A DNA stretch of 5,527 nucleotides from Synechococcales cyanobacterium PMM_0002 (GCA_949127925.1 CASBQX010000227.1:1-5527); one strand, 5' to 3'; shown: positions 1-5,007, numbered from the stretch's first letter. Notes: generated from the letters alone by a model not told the origin. A program made the numbers and translations.

Positions 1-712
1 AATTGAAGCTAAAGTCACGGCTGCATCTAGCACGAAAGCTGCCCTAGATCCCGGCCAATATTGCTATGAGGCCAAAACAGACAGCCTCGACGCAGCAGTA
101 CGCCTCACCATCGCAGCCAATGGCCAAGTAATCGGGGATGGCAGCGCCACCATTCAAGATGAGGCCAACAGTTACTATTCGTCTTATACGCAGGTTCTAT
201 CGGGTAGCCTCAATGGCGACGAGTTAGCATTAGACGTGGGCACACAGATTGAGGGCGACTTCCAAAACGCCAACGAAACCTGGACTTTAGACGGCGATCG
301 CCTGACAAATGGCAGAGAAACCTTTAGCTTAGTTGAGTGCGCCGCCGTCAACGATCGGTTTGCCGACACAACGGGCACAGAAGCAGAAGATTTGGAGCTA
401 GCGTCCACCAATGGCTCCCGCAGACGGGTAGAATTTGCCCCTAGCACCAGCAGCACGGTCGTGAGTCATGCCGTGTTGCGGGGCGATCGGGATGTGTATT
501 TGCTAGGAGCCGCCGCCGGACAGGTGATGCTACTTTCTATCACTGCTCTAGAAAATAATCCTGTTTTTGATGTGGTCGCTCCGAATGGGAAAGTCCTGGC
601 GCAAGCAAGCACTGAGCAAGAGGTAAGATTGCCCACTGCTGGAGACTACCAGGTGATTGTTGGGGGCACCCGAGGCAACGCCAGCTATGACTTGACTATT
701 GCTATTCGCTAG
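1..712 (+). CDS. Probable secreted beta-rich protein with C-terminal PPC-like domain (5' truncated)
   Basis: The reading frame is open from base 2 to a TAG at 710-712, giving 236 visible residues; the start lies left of the window. Residues 20-113 form a beta-rich module of alternating polar and hydrophobic stretches bounded by Cys21 and Cys113, which could form a disulfide in an exported protein. A linker follows. Residues 146-236 resemble the bacterial pre-peptidase C-terminal (PPC) type beta-sandwich: a GDRDVYLLGAAAGQ stretch, then FDVVAPNGKVLAQ, then GDYQVIVGGTRGNASYDLTI. I know similar C-terminal modules from cyanobacterial secreted proteins and lysozyme-inhibitor-like proteins, but no catalytic motif is visible and the exact role is unknown. 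The signal peptide, if any, is outside the window. An in-frame GTG at position 236 is internal and not the start. The 3' end overlaps the convergent VOC gene by 11 nt. The frame is certain, the domain name moderately so. Confidence 0.8.
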   Translation, partial: IEAKVTAASSTKAALDPGQYCYEAKTDSLDAAVRLTIAANGQVIGDGSATIQDEANSYYSSYTQVLSGSLNGDELALDVGTQIEGDFQNANETWTLDGDRLTNGRETFSLVECAAVNDRFADTTGTEAEDLELASTNGSRRRVEFAPSTSSTVVSHAVLRGDRDVYLLGAAAGQVMLLSITALENNPVFDVVAPNGKVLAQASTEQEVRLPTAGDYQVIVGGTRGNASYDLTIAIR

Positions 713-1127
713 GGGCGCTAGCCGATGATGGCTTTTTCTCATGCAGAATCAGGCGGTTGCCATCCAGGTCATAGGCATAGACCTCTCTGCCATGGGACGG
801 AGCCATCACCTTGCCCAAAATAGGGCGATCGCCGGGTGCAATTGACAGGGCTACATACGCCGCTTCGACTGCGGCCATCGCCTGCTCCAGATGTTCTACT
901 TCCAAACATAGACTCATCCCACCACTAGAGGGTGCCATCCACTCAGCAGCTTGGTCTAACGACGGCTGAAATATGCCCAGACATAGACCAGGAAGCTGAA
1001 ATTCTGCATACCGATTCGGCAGATAGAGAATCGGAGGGAAACCTAAAAGATGCGTATAGAACTCAACTAAAACATCGAGCTTTAGACTTGCCAATGTAAC
1101 AAATGAACCAGTCAGATCAAGCGCCAT
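702..1127 (-). CDS. VOC (glyoxalase/bleomycin-resistance fold) family protein
   Basis: The protein has 141 aa, a usual length for a two-module VOC protein. Module 1 spans about residues 8-56 (GSFVTLASLKLDVLVEFYTH, then a LLGF turn); module 2 spans about 70-130 and ends in the typical YDLDGNRLIL strand. The ATG at 1127 is chosen because AGGTGG lies 7 nt upstream (complement of 1135-1140) and the sequence matches the family from the first strand. A TTG at 1190 would add 21 residues that look unrelated to the fold. VOC enzymes normally bind a divalent metal through His/Glu ligands. Here the expected first His is Phe9, the His opening module 2 is missing (GGMSLCLEV), and the Glu after DGN is Ile127. 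It is therefore probably not a standard metal-dependent glyoxalase and may bind a ligand without that chemistry. The substrate is unknown. The Ser/Ala/Pro-rich tail (residues 132-141) is encoded next to and within the overlap with the convergent gene. Confidence 0.85.
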   Translation of the reverse strand: MALDLTGSFVTLASLKLDVLVEFYTHLLGFPPILYLPNRYAEFQLPGLCLGIFQPSLDQAAEWMAPSSGGMSLCLEVEHLEQAMAAVEAAYVALSIAPGDRPILGKVMAPSHGREVYAYDLDGNRLILHEKKPSSASAPSE

Positions 1128-1134
1128 CAACTCA

Positions 1135-1140
1135 CCACCT
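1135..1140 (-). promoter_or_regulatory. Shine-Dalgarno site deciding the VOC start
   Basis: On the minus strand the sequence AGGTGGTGAG precedes ATG 1127, with AGGTGG ending 7 nt before the codon. This supports 1127 over the upstream in-frame TTG at 1190. Confidence 0.65.
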
Positions 1141-1190
1141 AGACAGTTTTTTGGATCCAAACCCGCTGGCTCAGACCCAAGCAGAACCAA

Positions 1191-1409
1191 AGCTTTCGTA
1201 GCTGAAGTCGGTAGACAGGGGTAATATTTAATCTAGTTTAAAATTAGAAATATTAAGAAAAGCTAGCTGGCTATGACCGCCTTTTCAATCCTTTGCCAGA
1301 AAGCTAGTGGGACAAAATTTAACGTTGACCTCAATTTTATTTTTCGCGGTGAATTCGCTCTAGTGAATCCGCTGTGATGTTTAAGTTTTTTGTACTTTAT
1401 TCAGTTTGG
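1191..1409. other. AT-rich divergent intergenic segment without gene
   Basis: No convincing ORF is visible on either strand. There is an AT-rich imperfect inverted repeat (AATATTT at 1223-1229 against AAATATT at 1248-1254, with TTTAAA in the centre) upstream of the VOC gene, where its promoter should lie. There is also an imperfect direct repeat, GTGAATTCGCT (1349-1359) and GTGAATCCGCT (1363-1373), with a 14-bp period. I could not assign a clean -35/-10 pair for the VOC gene. Confidence 0.5.
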
Positions 1410-1438
1410 TTGACGAAAGCAGACGGCAGTGTTACTTT
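1410..1438 (+). promoter_or_regulatory. Candidate sigma70-type promoter for the riboswitch transcript
   Basis: TTGACG at 1410-1415 matches the -35 consensus in five of six positions. A 17-bp spacer follows, then TACTTT at 1433-1438, which is only a fair -10 (three of six). Transcription would start near 1446, about 40 nt before the aptamer, which is a sensible distance. No other good candidate is seen immediately upstream of the aptamer. Confidence 0.4.
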
Positions 1439-1487
1439 ATGGGTGACTACTCCCAGTAAGTCGGCCTAGTCTAAATTTGCCTGTGTA

Positions 1488-1704
1488 AATGCTGCCAGAT
1501 TGATGTTACATCTACCACGAGCATCAGGCAAAGATAGAGCGGAGGAACCAAGTTTTGGGGCGTGTCTTTCAAAAGATAGAGTGTACAAGGTTCTAGAGTG
1601 GCGTTTAATTAGATGGCAGCTCTTTAATTTTTGCTCGTTTTTTGTCGTTAAGAGGGGCACCTCTCAGCCCTAGCCCGTCAGCTAACTCCGTCGGCATTGA
1701 GAGG
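1488..1704 (+). promoter_or_regulatory. Cyclic-di-AMP riboswitch (ydaO/yuaA type) aptamer
   Basis: This RNA element binds cyclic-di-AMP, a signal for potassium, osmotic and cell-wall homeostasis, and controls the downstream gene. The conserved blocks appear in the right order: GCGGAGGAACC (1539-1549); TTTTGGGG (1553-1560), leading into a CGTGTC block; a stem GGGC (1655-1658) with GCCC (1667-1670) around the loop ACCTCTCA; then CCCGTCAGCTAACTCCG (1674-1690) and GGCATTGAGAGGAG (1693-1706). As I recall them, these are the blocks of the Thermoanaerobacter ydaO aptamer used for crystal structures, including the closing GGCA...GGAG. Pairings fit: CGGAG (1540-1544) with CTCCG (1686-1690); P1 probably AATGCT (1488-1493) with GGCATT (1693-1698); and a P2-like arm of GCC and TGATG (1494-1505) with CATCAGGC (1522-1529). 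The variable arm at about 1567-1650 is longer than usual. The 5' boundary is the least certain part. Confidence 0.88.
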
Positions 1705-1834
1705 AGACTGAAGATATAGCTTTGATCAGCATTTGATATCTCTCAGTATCCTCAGATTGGTAGGCACACTTGAGCCTCTGTGGCTCTCAGGCGGGTTGCT
1801 CTACCGTTAGTGCGATCGCCCTGAGGAATCACCC
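1698..1834 (+). promoter_or_regulatory. Putative riboswitch expression platform (alternative hairpins ending at a Shine-Dalgarno)
   Basis: Immediately 3' of the aptamer lies a long helix: GAGGA (1701-1705), ACTGA (1707-1711) and AGATAT (1712-1717) pair with ATATCT (1736-1741), TCAGT (1743-1747) and TCCTC (1749-1753). That is 16 bp with one mismatch and one bulged C. Next come a GAGCC/GGCTC hairpin (1772-1776 with 1782-1786) and a stem CTCAGGCG (1786-1793) with CGCCCTGAG (1817-1825). The last stem buries TGAGGA (1822-1827), which sits 7 nt before ATG 1835 as a Shine-Dalgarno. CCTCAG at 1750-1755 can pair perfectly with CTGAGG at 1821-1826 and would compete with the first helix. No T-run follows the first helix, so translational control fits better than termination; a T6 at 1838-1843 is a weaker termination candidate. 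Confidence 0.5.
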
Positions 1835-2086
1835 ATGTTTTTTCCCCTGCTGGTTTGTGTACAGTCACCTGTTTTATTTCTGCCTGTTTTATTTCTGTAT
1901 ATTGCACAGACCAGTAGAGGTGTCCTAAAGCACGGTTCCTGTCGTTTTGGCGCGCTATCCTGTGCGTATCATAGGTCTAGGCGAACGTACACCGGGCAAA
2001 ATGTTGCTTCAAGGTTGAACGGCTGCGTACGAATAGGCGGCTGCCAATCTAGTTATTCCTCTCACGCTTTTTCTCCTCACTCTTAA
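1835..2086 (+). pseudogene. Short ORF, probable decayed remnant of an RlpA-like cell-wall gene
   Basis: This ORF of 83 codons starts at ATG 1835 with a good Shine-Dalgarno (TGAGGA, 1822-1827) and stops with TAA at 2084-2086. The N-terminus (residues 2-24) is hydrophobic, like a signal peptide, and is lengthened by a perfect 15-bp tandem repeat. Residues 39-55 (GALSCAYHRSRRTYTGQ) align loosely with the RlpA double-psi beta-barrel pattern G-x-A-S-W/Y-Y...H-G-R-R-T-A-S-G-E. Dropping one A at 2018/2019 reads Leu-Thr-Ala-Ala-Tyr, close to the next RlpA motif LTAAH, and then meets a TAG. Rare codons (AGG, AGA, CGA, ATA) and the lack of the rest of the domain argue against an intact gene. RlpA-type wall proteins are, as I recall, among known targets of cyclic-di-AMP riboswitches, which favours this reading. 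It could instead be a chance ORF. Confidence 0.35.
1868..1897 (+). repeat. Perfect 15-bp tandem duplication
   Basis: CCTGTTTTATTTCTG occurs twice back to back (1868-1882 and 1883-1897) with no mismatch. The length is five codons, so the overlapping frame simply gains a repeated PVLFL. This suggests a recent slippage event in a hydrophobic coding stretch. Confidence 0.9.
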
Positions 2087-2098
2087 AGTCACCATTGC

Positions 2099-2145
2099 AT
2101 AGCGCTATTTCCAAAGTCAGACCACTGGCTTGGCTTAGCGTTTTT
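2099..2145 (+). terminator. Candidate intrinsic terminator closing the riboswitch unit
   Basis: CGCTA (2103-2107) pairs with TAGCG (2136-2140). Inside it, CCAA (2111-2114) pairs with TTGG (2129-2132), and five T residues (2141-2145) follow directly. A perfect 10-bp palindrome, ATAGCGCTAT (2099-2108), overlaps the left arm. The position 17 nt after the stop of the decayed ORF and 120 nt before the Usp start suggests that it ends transcripts from the riboswitch. The stem is short and interrupted, so strength is uncertain. Confidence 0.45.
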
Positions 2146-2263
2146 AATGCTTATTGCAGGTTTTTTCTAACAATCTGCTGTAGTCAAGTTAGCCAGGAAT
2201 TGAGCTGATTTGGCTGATGTGACCTTTGATGTCTTGTTCCGTTTTTTGCATGAGGTCAGTACC

Positions 2264-2977
2264 GTGAAAATCAAATCCATGCTGGTGCGTCTACAAAATG
2301 CCCTGGGTCAAACCAACATAATTGAGCAGATGGTGCTGTCGGCGGGTTCTGACAGCTTAGATTCTGCTGAAACCAAGTCTGAAAAGACCGTAAACTTGGT
2401 AATCGGCTACAGTGGGTCGTCCAACAGCCAAATTGCGCTGGATTTAACCCTCTGGATTGCTCATCAAACTCGATTGGCAACTCAAAAACAGGTGATGGTA
2501 CACGTGGTGTATGTCGTTGATCGCCATTTTAGTGATCCAGTTGTCAATCTCTCTCCCTTAGTCAGAGGGCGATCGGCTCGACGCCCCGCCAGCAGTGGCT
2601 CAGTTCCTGAAACAATGACCGCAACCCTCCCTCGCATCGAACTTGATCCTGGCGATTTCTACCCGGATCAGCACGCGATCGAGACCTGCTTAAATCGCTG
2701 CGAGCCTGTTTCTACTAAATTGTCTACTAGCCTGCTAGAGCAGGCTGATGCCATCTTATGGCAGGCGCGCTGTTTGGCAGAAGAATGGCGGGGTTCCCTA
2801 GAAGCTCATTTGCGATTTGGCAAGACGGCTGAAGAGCTAGGTGCCGTGGCTGAGTCGATTGGGGCTGATTTGCTGCTGTTGGGCTGTAGCTCTGACCAGC
2901 ACACCCTGGTGCGGCAGCTAGCACCCGCGTTTCCTTGCCCAATTCTAGGCATTCCCATCCAGCTAGAAGGAATCTAA
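2264..2977 (+). CDS. Divergent universal stress protein (UspA-like fold)
   Basis: The protein has 237 aa from GTG 2264, chosen because GAGG lies 8 nt upstream. A TTG at 2210 would add 18 residues of doubtful value; an ATG at 2279 lacks a ribosome site but is also possible. Residues 43-70 form the first Usp strand and helix (VNLVIGYSGSSNSQIALDLTLWIAHQT), and residues 79-86 the second strand (VHVVYVVD). Residues 87-160 form a polar insertion with an Arg/Ser/Pro-rich stretch, and the C-terminal half returns to the fold with LLLLGCSS (203-210) and CPILGIP (225-231). The usual ATP-binding G-x2-G-x9-G-S/T signature is absent: Gly207 is followed by CSSDQHTL. It is therefore likely a Usp that does not bind ATP in the normal way. 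It is cytoplasmic, with no membrane segments. The client or stress is unknown. It stands alone between a terminator-like hairpin and the fmt spacer. Confidence 0.85.
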   Translation: MKIKSMLVRLQNALGQTNIIEQMVLSAGSDSLDSAETKSEKTVNLVIGYSGSSNSQIALDLTLWIAHQTRLATQKQVMVHVVYVVDRHFSDPVVNLSPLVRGRSARRPASSGSVPETMTATLPRIELDPGDFYPDQHAIETCLNRCEPVSTKLSTSLLEQADAILWQARCLAEEWRGSLEAHLRFGKTAEELGAVAESIGADLLLLGCSSDQHTLVRQLAPAFPCPILGIPIQLEGI

Positions 2978-2995
2978 GCCGCTGGCCTTGGGCTT
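2976..2995 (+). terminator. Weak hairpin after the Usp stop
   Basis: AAGCC (2976-2980) pairs with GGCTT (2991-2995) directly at the Usp stop codon, followed by the modestly T-rich GATTTGTTG. The stem has only 5 bp and lacks a true T-run, so this is tentative. Confidence 0.25.
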
Positions 2996-3006
2996 GATTT
3001 GTTGCT

Positions 3007-3101
3007 ATAGATCTCAGCGGTAGGGGCGGTATTTCTTTCAAAAACGCTGCTCGTTTCTCGGATGCTGCAAGCTTTACGCAAACTGCCCCTACGAGATCTA
3101 T
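3007..3101. repeat. Long intergenic inverted repeat (20-bp stem) upstream of fmt
   Basis: The left arm ATAGATCTC (3007-3015), a 4-nt bulge AGCG, then GTAGGGGCGGT (3020-3030) pairs with ACTGCCCCTAC (3082-3092) and GAGATCTAT (3093-3101). All pairs are Watson-Crick except one G-T. The unpaired centre is about 51 nt. No T-run follows on either strand, so it is not a terminator. GTAGGGGCG/CGCCCCTAC-type palindromes are, in my recollection, dispersed in intergenic DNA of many filamentous cyanobacteria. It could therefore be a REP- or MITE-like element, or a structured fmt leader if transcription starts upstream. Confidence 0.75.
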
Positions 3102-3102
3102 C

Positions 3103-3132
3103 TCTCAAATCAGGTGTTCTCAAATCAGGTTT
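3103..3132 (+). repeat. 15-bp tandem duplication upstream of fmt
   Basis: TCTCAAATCAGGTGT (3103-3117) is followed directly by TCTCAAATCAGGTTT (3118-3132), with one mismatch. It sits between the large inverted repeat and the candidate fmt -10 box. It may be slippage, or a pair of binding sites. Confidence 0.85.
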
Positions 3133-3137
3133 ATAGT
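3132..3137 (+). promoter_or_regulatory. Candidate -10 box for fmt
   Basis: TATAGT matches the -10 consensus in five of six positions and lies about 30 nt before ATG 3167, giving a leader of some 20 nt. No good -35 is seen at 17 bp, so an activator-dependent promoter is possible. The tandem 15-mers occupy that place. Confidence 0.4.
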
Positions 3138-3166
3138 TATGAACGACCGTTTTGTCTCTTGTCCGC

Positions 3167-4183
3167 ATGAAGCTTATTTTTCTCGGAACTCCTCAATTTG
3201 CGGTGCCCAGCTTAGAGCGGCTGTTGTCGCAACCCGGCATGGACGTGATAGGTGTGGTCACGCAGCCCGATAAGCGGCGGGGGCGGGGGAATGAGTTAGT
3301 CCCGTCGCCGATCAAAGCGATCGCCCTTCAGCATCAGGTGCCGGTGTGGCAGCCCCGTCGGATTAAAAAAGATTCTGATACGTTAGACCTGCTTCGAGCT
3401 GCTGGAGCAGACGCGTTTGTCGTCGTGGCCTACGGGCAGCTGCTGTCCCAAGATATTTTAGACATGCCCCGACTGGGCTGTATTAATGCCCACGGGTCTC
3501 TATTGCCCAAGTATCGAGGAGCTGCGCCAATTCAGTGGAGCCTGTACCACGGCGAACCTGAGACGGGCGTGACTACGATGCTGATGGATGCTGGGATGGA
3601 TACGGGCGCAATGCTGTTGAAGTCAACGCTACCCGTTAGCCTATTCGATCATGCGCTCGATGTGGCAAAGTCACTGGCTGTGCAGTCAGCAGACTTGCTG
3701 GTCGAGACGCTGATGGGATTGCAAAATCAGACTCTTCAGCCTGTGCCCCAAGACTGCGAACAGGCTACCTATGCCCCGCTGATCAAAAAAGAAGACTATG
3801 CGCTGGACTGGACAAAGACAGCGATCGCCTTACACAACCAGGTGCGTGGTTTTTTCCCTAGCAGTGTAGCCACGTTTCGAGGCCAGTCGCTTAAAATCTT
3901 GGCAACTGTGCCTTTAGGTGACATCGAACTGCCTGCGCTTCCAGCTCCCCTGCAAGCGCAGGCAGCCGATTGGGTTACCGCGCGCTCTACCAACGCCGCC
4001 CCAGGCACCGTTGTGGGTCTATTAAAAAACCAAGGTCCACTGGTTCAGACAGGCAATGGACTATTGTTGCTGCATGAAATTCAGCTACCGGGTAAACGCG
4101 TTCAGTCGGGTTGGGACTTTGTCAATGGCACGAGGCTAGCAATTGGAGACATGATTGGAAGTGACGTTGAACGGCTTATTTAA
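3167..4183 (+). CDS. fmt: Methionyl-tRNA formyltransferase
   Basis: Fmt transfers a formyl group from 10-formyltetrahydrofolate to Met-tRNA(fMet), producing the initiator for bacterial translation, in the cytoplasm. The protein has 338 aa, against about 315 in E. coli. The catalytic domain (about residues 1-190) opens with MKLIFLGTPQFAVPSL and contains the catalytic trio Asn107, His109 and Asp145 in CINAHGSLLPKYRG and MDAGMDTG. The SLLPKYRG loop (111-118) is the folate-binding signature. The C-terminal tRNA-binding domain runs from about 208 to 335. It carries an Ala/Pro-rich insertion at about 251-280, which explains the extra length. ATG 3167 is chosen because the protein begins exactly with the family's first strand. 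There is no clear Shine-Dalgarno, as is common in cyanobacteria; an in-frame TTG at 3152 would add five non-conserved residues. It is transcribed alone and converges on the TPR gene with a 25-nt gap. Confidence 0.97.
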   Translation: MKLIFLGTPQFAVPSLERLLSQPGMDVIGVVTQPDKRRGRGNELVPSPIKAIALQHQVPVWQPRRIKKDSDTLDLLRAAGADAFVVVAYGQLLSQDILDMPRLGCINAHGSLLPKYRGAAPIQWSLYHGEPETGVTTMLMDAGMDTGAMLLKSTLPVSLFDHALDVAKSLAVQSADLLVETLMGLQNQTLQPVPQDCEQATYAPLIKKEDYALDWTKTAIALHNQVRGFFPSSVATFRGQSLKILATVPLGDIELPALPAPLQAQAADWVTARSTNAAPGTVVGLLKNQGPLVQTGNGLLLLHEIQLPGKRVQSGWDFVNGTRLAIGDMIGSDVERLI

Positions 4184-4206
4184 CGTTAAAGGCCGCTCTA
4201 GACGGC
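4179..4206. terminator. Palindrome and short hairpin between convergent fmt and TPR genes
   Basis: TTTAACGTTAAA (4179-4190) is a perfect 12-bp palindrome spanning the fmt stop codon. Next to it GCCG (4192-4195) pairs with CGGC (4203-4206) around CTCTAGA. On the minus strand the hairpin is followed by CTTTAA, a weak T tail for the TPR transcript. The 25-nt gap leaves room for little else, so it may serve both genes. The stems are short. Confidence 0.35.
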
Positions 4207-4208
4207 TG

Positions 4209-4679
4209 CTAACTCAGTCGAGCCGTACATTCCAAAATCATTTGCTGATTCACCAACGCATGGGGCTGAATTTCTGCGGCACGACGAAATGCCTGAATCG
4301 CGGCGACATGCTGCCCTAGAGCCGCAGAGGACAGCCCCTGGCCATGCAATGCCCCAAAGTGTACTGGGTTGAGGGCGATCGCCTGCTCACAATCTGTCAA
4401 AGACTTTTGGTATTGACCCCGAATATAGTAAAGTACCGCGCGTCGATTCCAGGCTTCGGCAAAATCTGGCTGCTCTTCAATAATGGCCGTGAGCGATTCT
4501 TCTGCCTGCGCAAATTCGCCCGCATCAATCATGGTCTGACATCGTTCGAGTAACTCCAGGCCGTACATCCCTTTTTGGGTAAACCACAACCGCCAAAGCT
4601 CTGTTGTTGCGGCATCTCGCACTCCCTCGTCTAGATTTTTCAGTTTTTTCAAAAGCAAGCTAATTTGCGTGTTGTCCAT
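4209..4679 (-). CDS. Short tetratricopeptide-repeat (TPR) protein
   Basis: The protein has 156 aa. Residues 1-38 are a charged helical lead (LLKKLKNLDEGVRDAATTELWRLWF), followed by about three TPR units: roughly 40-72 (GLELLERCQTMIDAGEFAQAEESLTAII), 73-106 (AEAWNRRAVLYYIRGQYQKSLTDCEQAIALNP) and 107-140 (FGALHGQGLSSAALGQHVAAIQAFRRAAEIQP). The second carries the standard W-x2-R...Y-x3-G-x-Y...A...A-x-x-x-x-P pattern. The repeats form a helical scaffold for protein binding; no enzyme motif, signal peptide or membrane segment is visible, so it is probably a cytoplasmic adaptor. ATG 4679 is preferred because cyanobacterial homologues, as I recall them, start just before the charged helix. The GTG at 4727 would add 16 residues, and its GAGG lies only 2 nt away, too close to work well. 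It converges on fmt; the partner is unknown. Confidence 0.9.
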   Translation of the reverse strand: MDNTQISLLLKKLKNLDEGVRDAATTELWRLWFTQKGMYGLELLERCQTMIDAGEFAQAEESLTAIIEEQPDFAEAWNRRAVLYYIRGQYQKSLTDCEQAIALNPVHFGALHGQGLSSAALGQHVAAIQAFRRAAEIQPHALVNQQMILECTARLS

Positions 4680-4749
4680 AGGAAAAGAAGGGTTATGGGG
4701 ACTAACAAATCGGACTTCAGGTGACACACCCTCAGGAGCAGCGGCTCGG

Positions 4750-4783
4750 CTAGCTTGACCACATGACTAGCTTGACTACATGA
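4750..4783. repeat. 17-bp tandem duplication upstream of the TPR gene
   Basis: CTAGCTTGACCACATGA (4750-4766) is followed at once by CTAGCTTGACTACATGA (4767-4783), with one mismatch. The next bases (CATAGGCTGACTGG) may be a more degraded third copy. Confidence 0.88.
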
Positions 4784-5007
4784 CATAGGCTGACTGGCCA
4801 ACTTAATAACACCTGCTCAATACTGTTATCCTGTATTTTTTAACTTTTGTCCTGCATGGTTTTGGGATTCCCAGACATGCTTCGGGTCGCTAAAGTCAGT
4901 AATCGGGACTATTAATGAACACAGCCTAGCTCTAGCAGATATTTTGGAATAGCGTTTTCACCAGCCTATCGGGCTAGTTGCCTAAGTATCCTCTTGCTTT
5001 AGAGAGA

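Noticed and set aside
1466..1660. Minus-strand ORF of 64 codons
   Set aside because: It lies antisense to the riboswitch aptamer, whose conserved RNA blocks explain the sequence better; there is no ribosome site and no recognisable protein pattern.
1651..1664. AGAGG-GGCA-CCTCT hairpin as a separate terminator or attenuator
   Set aside because: The same bases form the conserved GGGC/GCCC arm of the aptamer, and no T-run follows.
1651..1845. Structured region considered as 6S RNA or another standalone small RNA
   Set aside because: The two ends do not pair into a long rod as in 6S RNA, and the left part matches the 3' half of the ydaO aptamer, so it was reassigned to riboswitch plus expression platform.
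2210..2263. Longer Usp start at TTG 2210
   Set aside because: The extra 18 residues have no family-like pattern, and AGGA is 11 nt away, whereas GTG 2264 has GAGG at 8 nt.
2727..3168. Minus-strand ORFs over the Usp 3' end and the fmt spacer
   Set aside because: They are shadows of the Usp frame and of the inverted-repeat spacer, with no start signal and no plausible protein.
3139..3276. Out-of-frame small ORF starting at ATG 3139 and overlapping the fmt start
   Set aside because: It would encode about 45 codons that are mostly a shifted reading of fmt; the nearest AGG is poorly placed, and the sequence suits the fmt leader.
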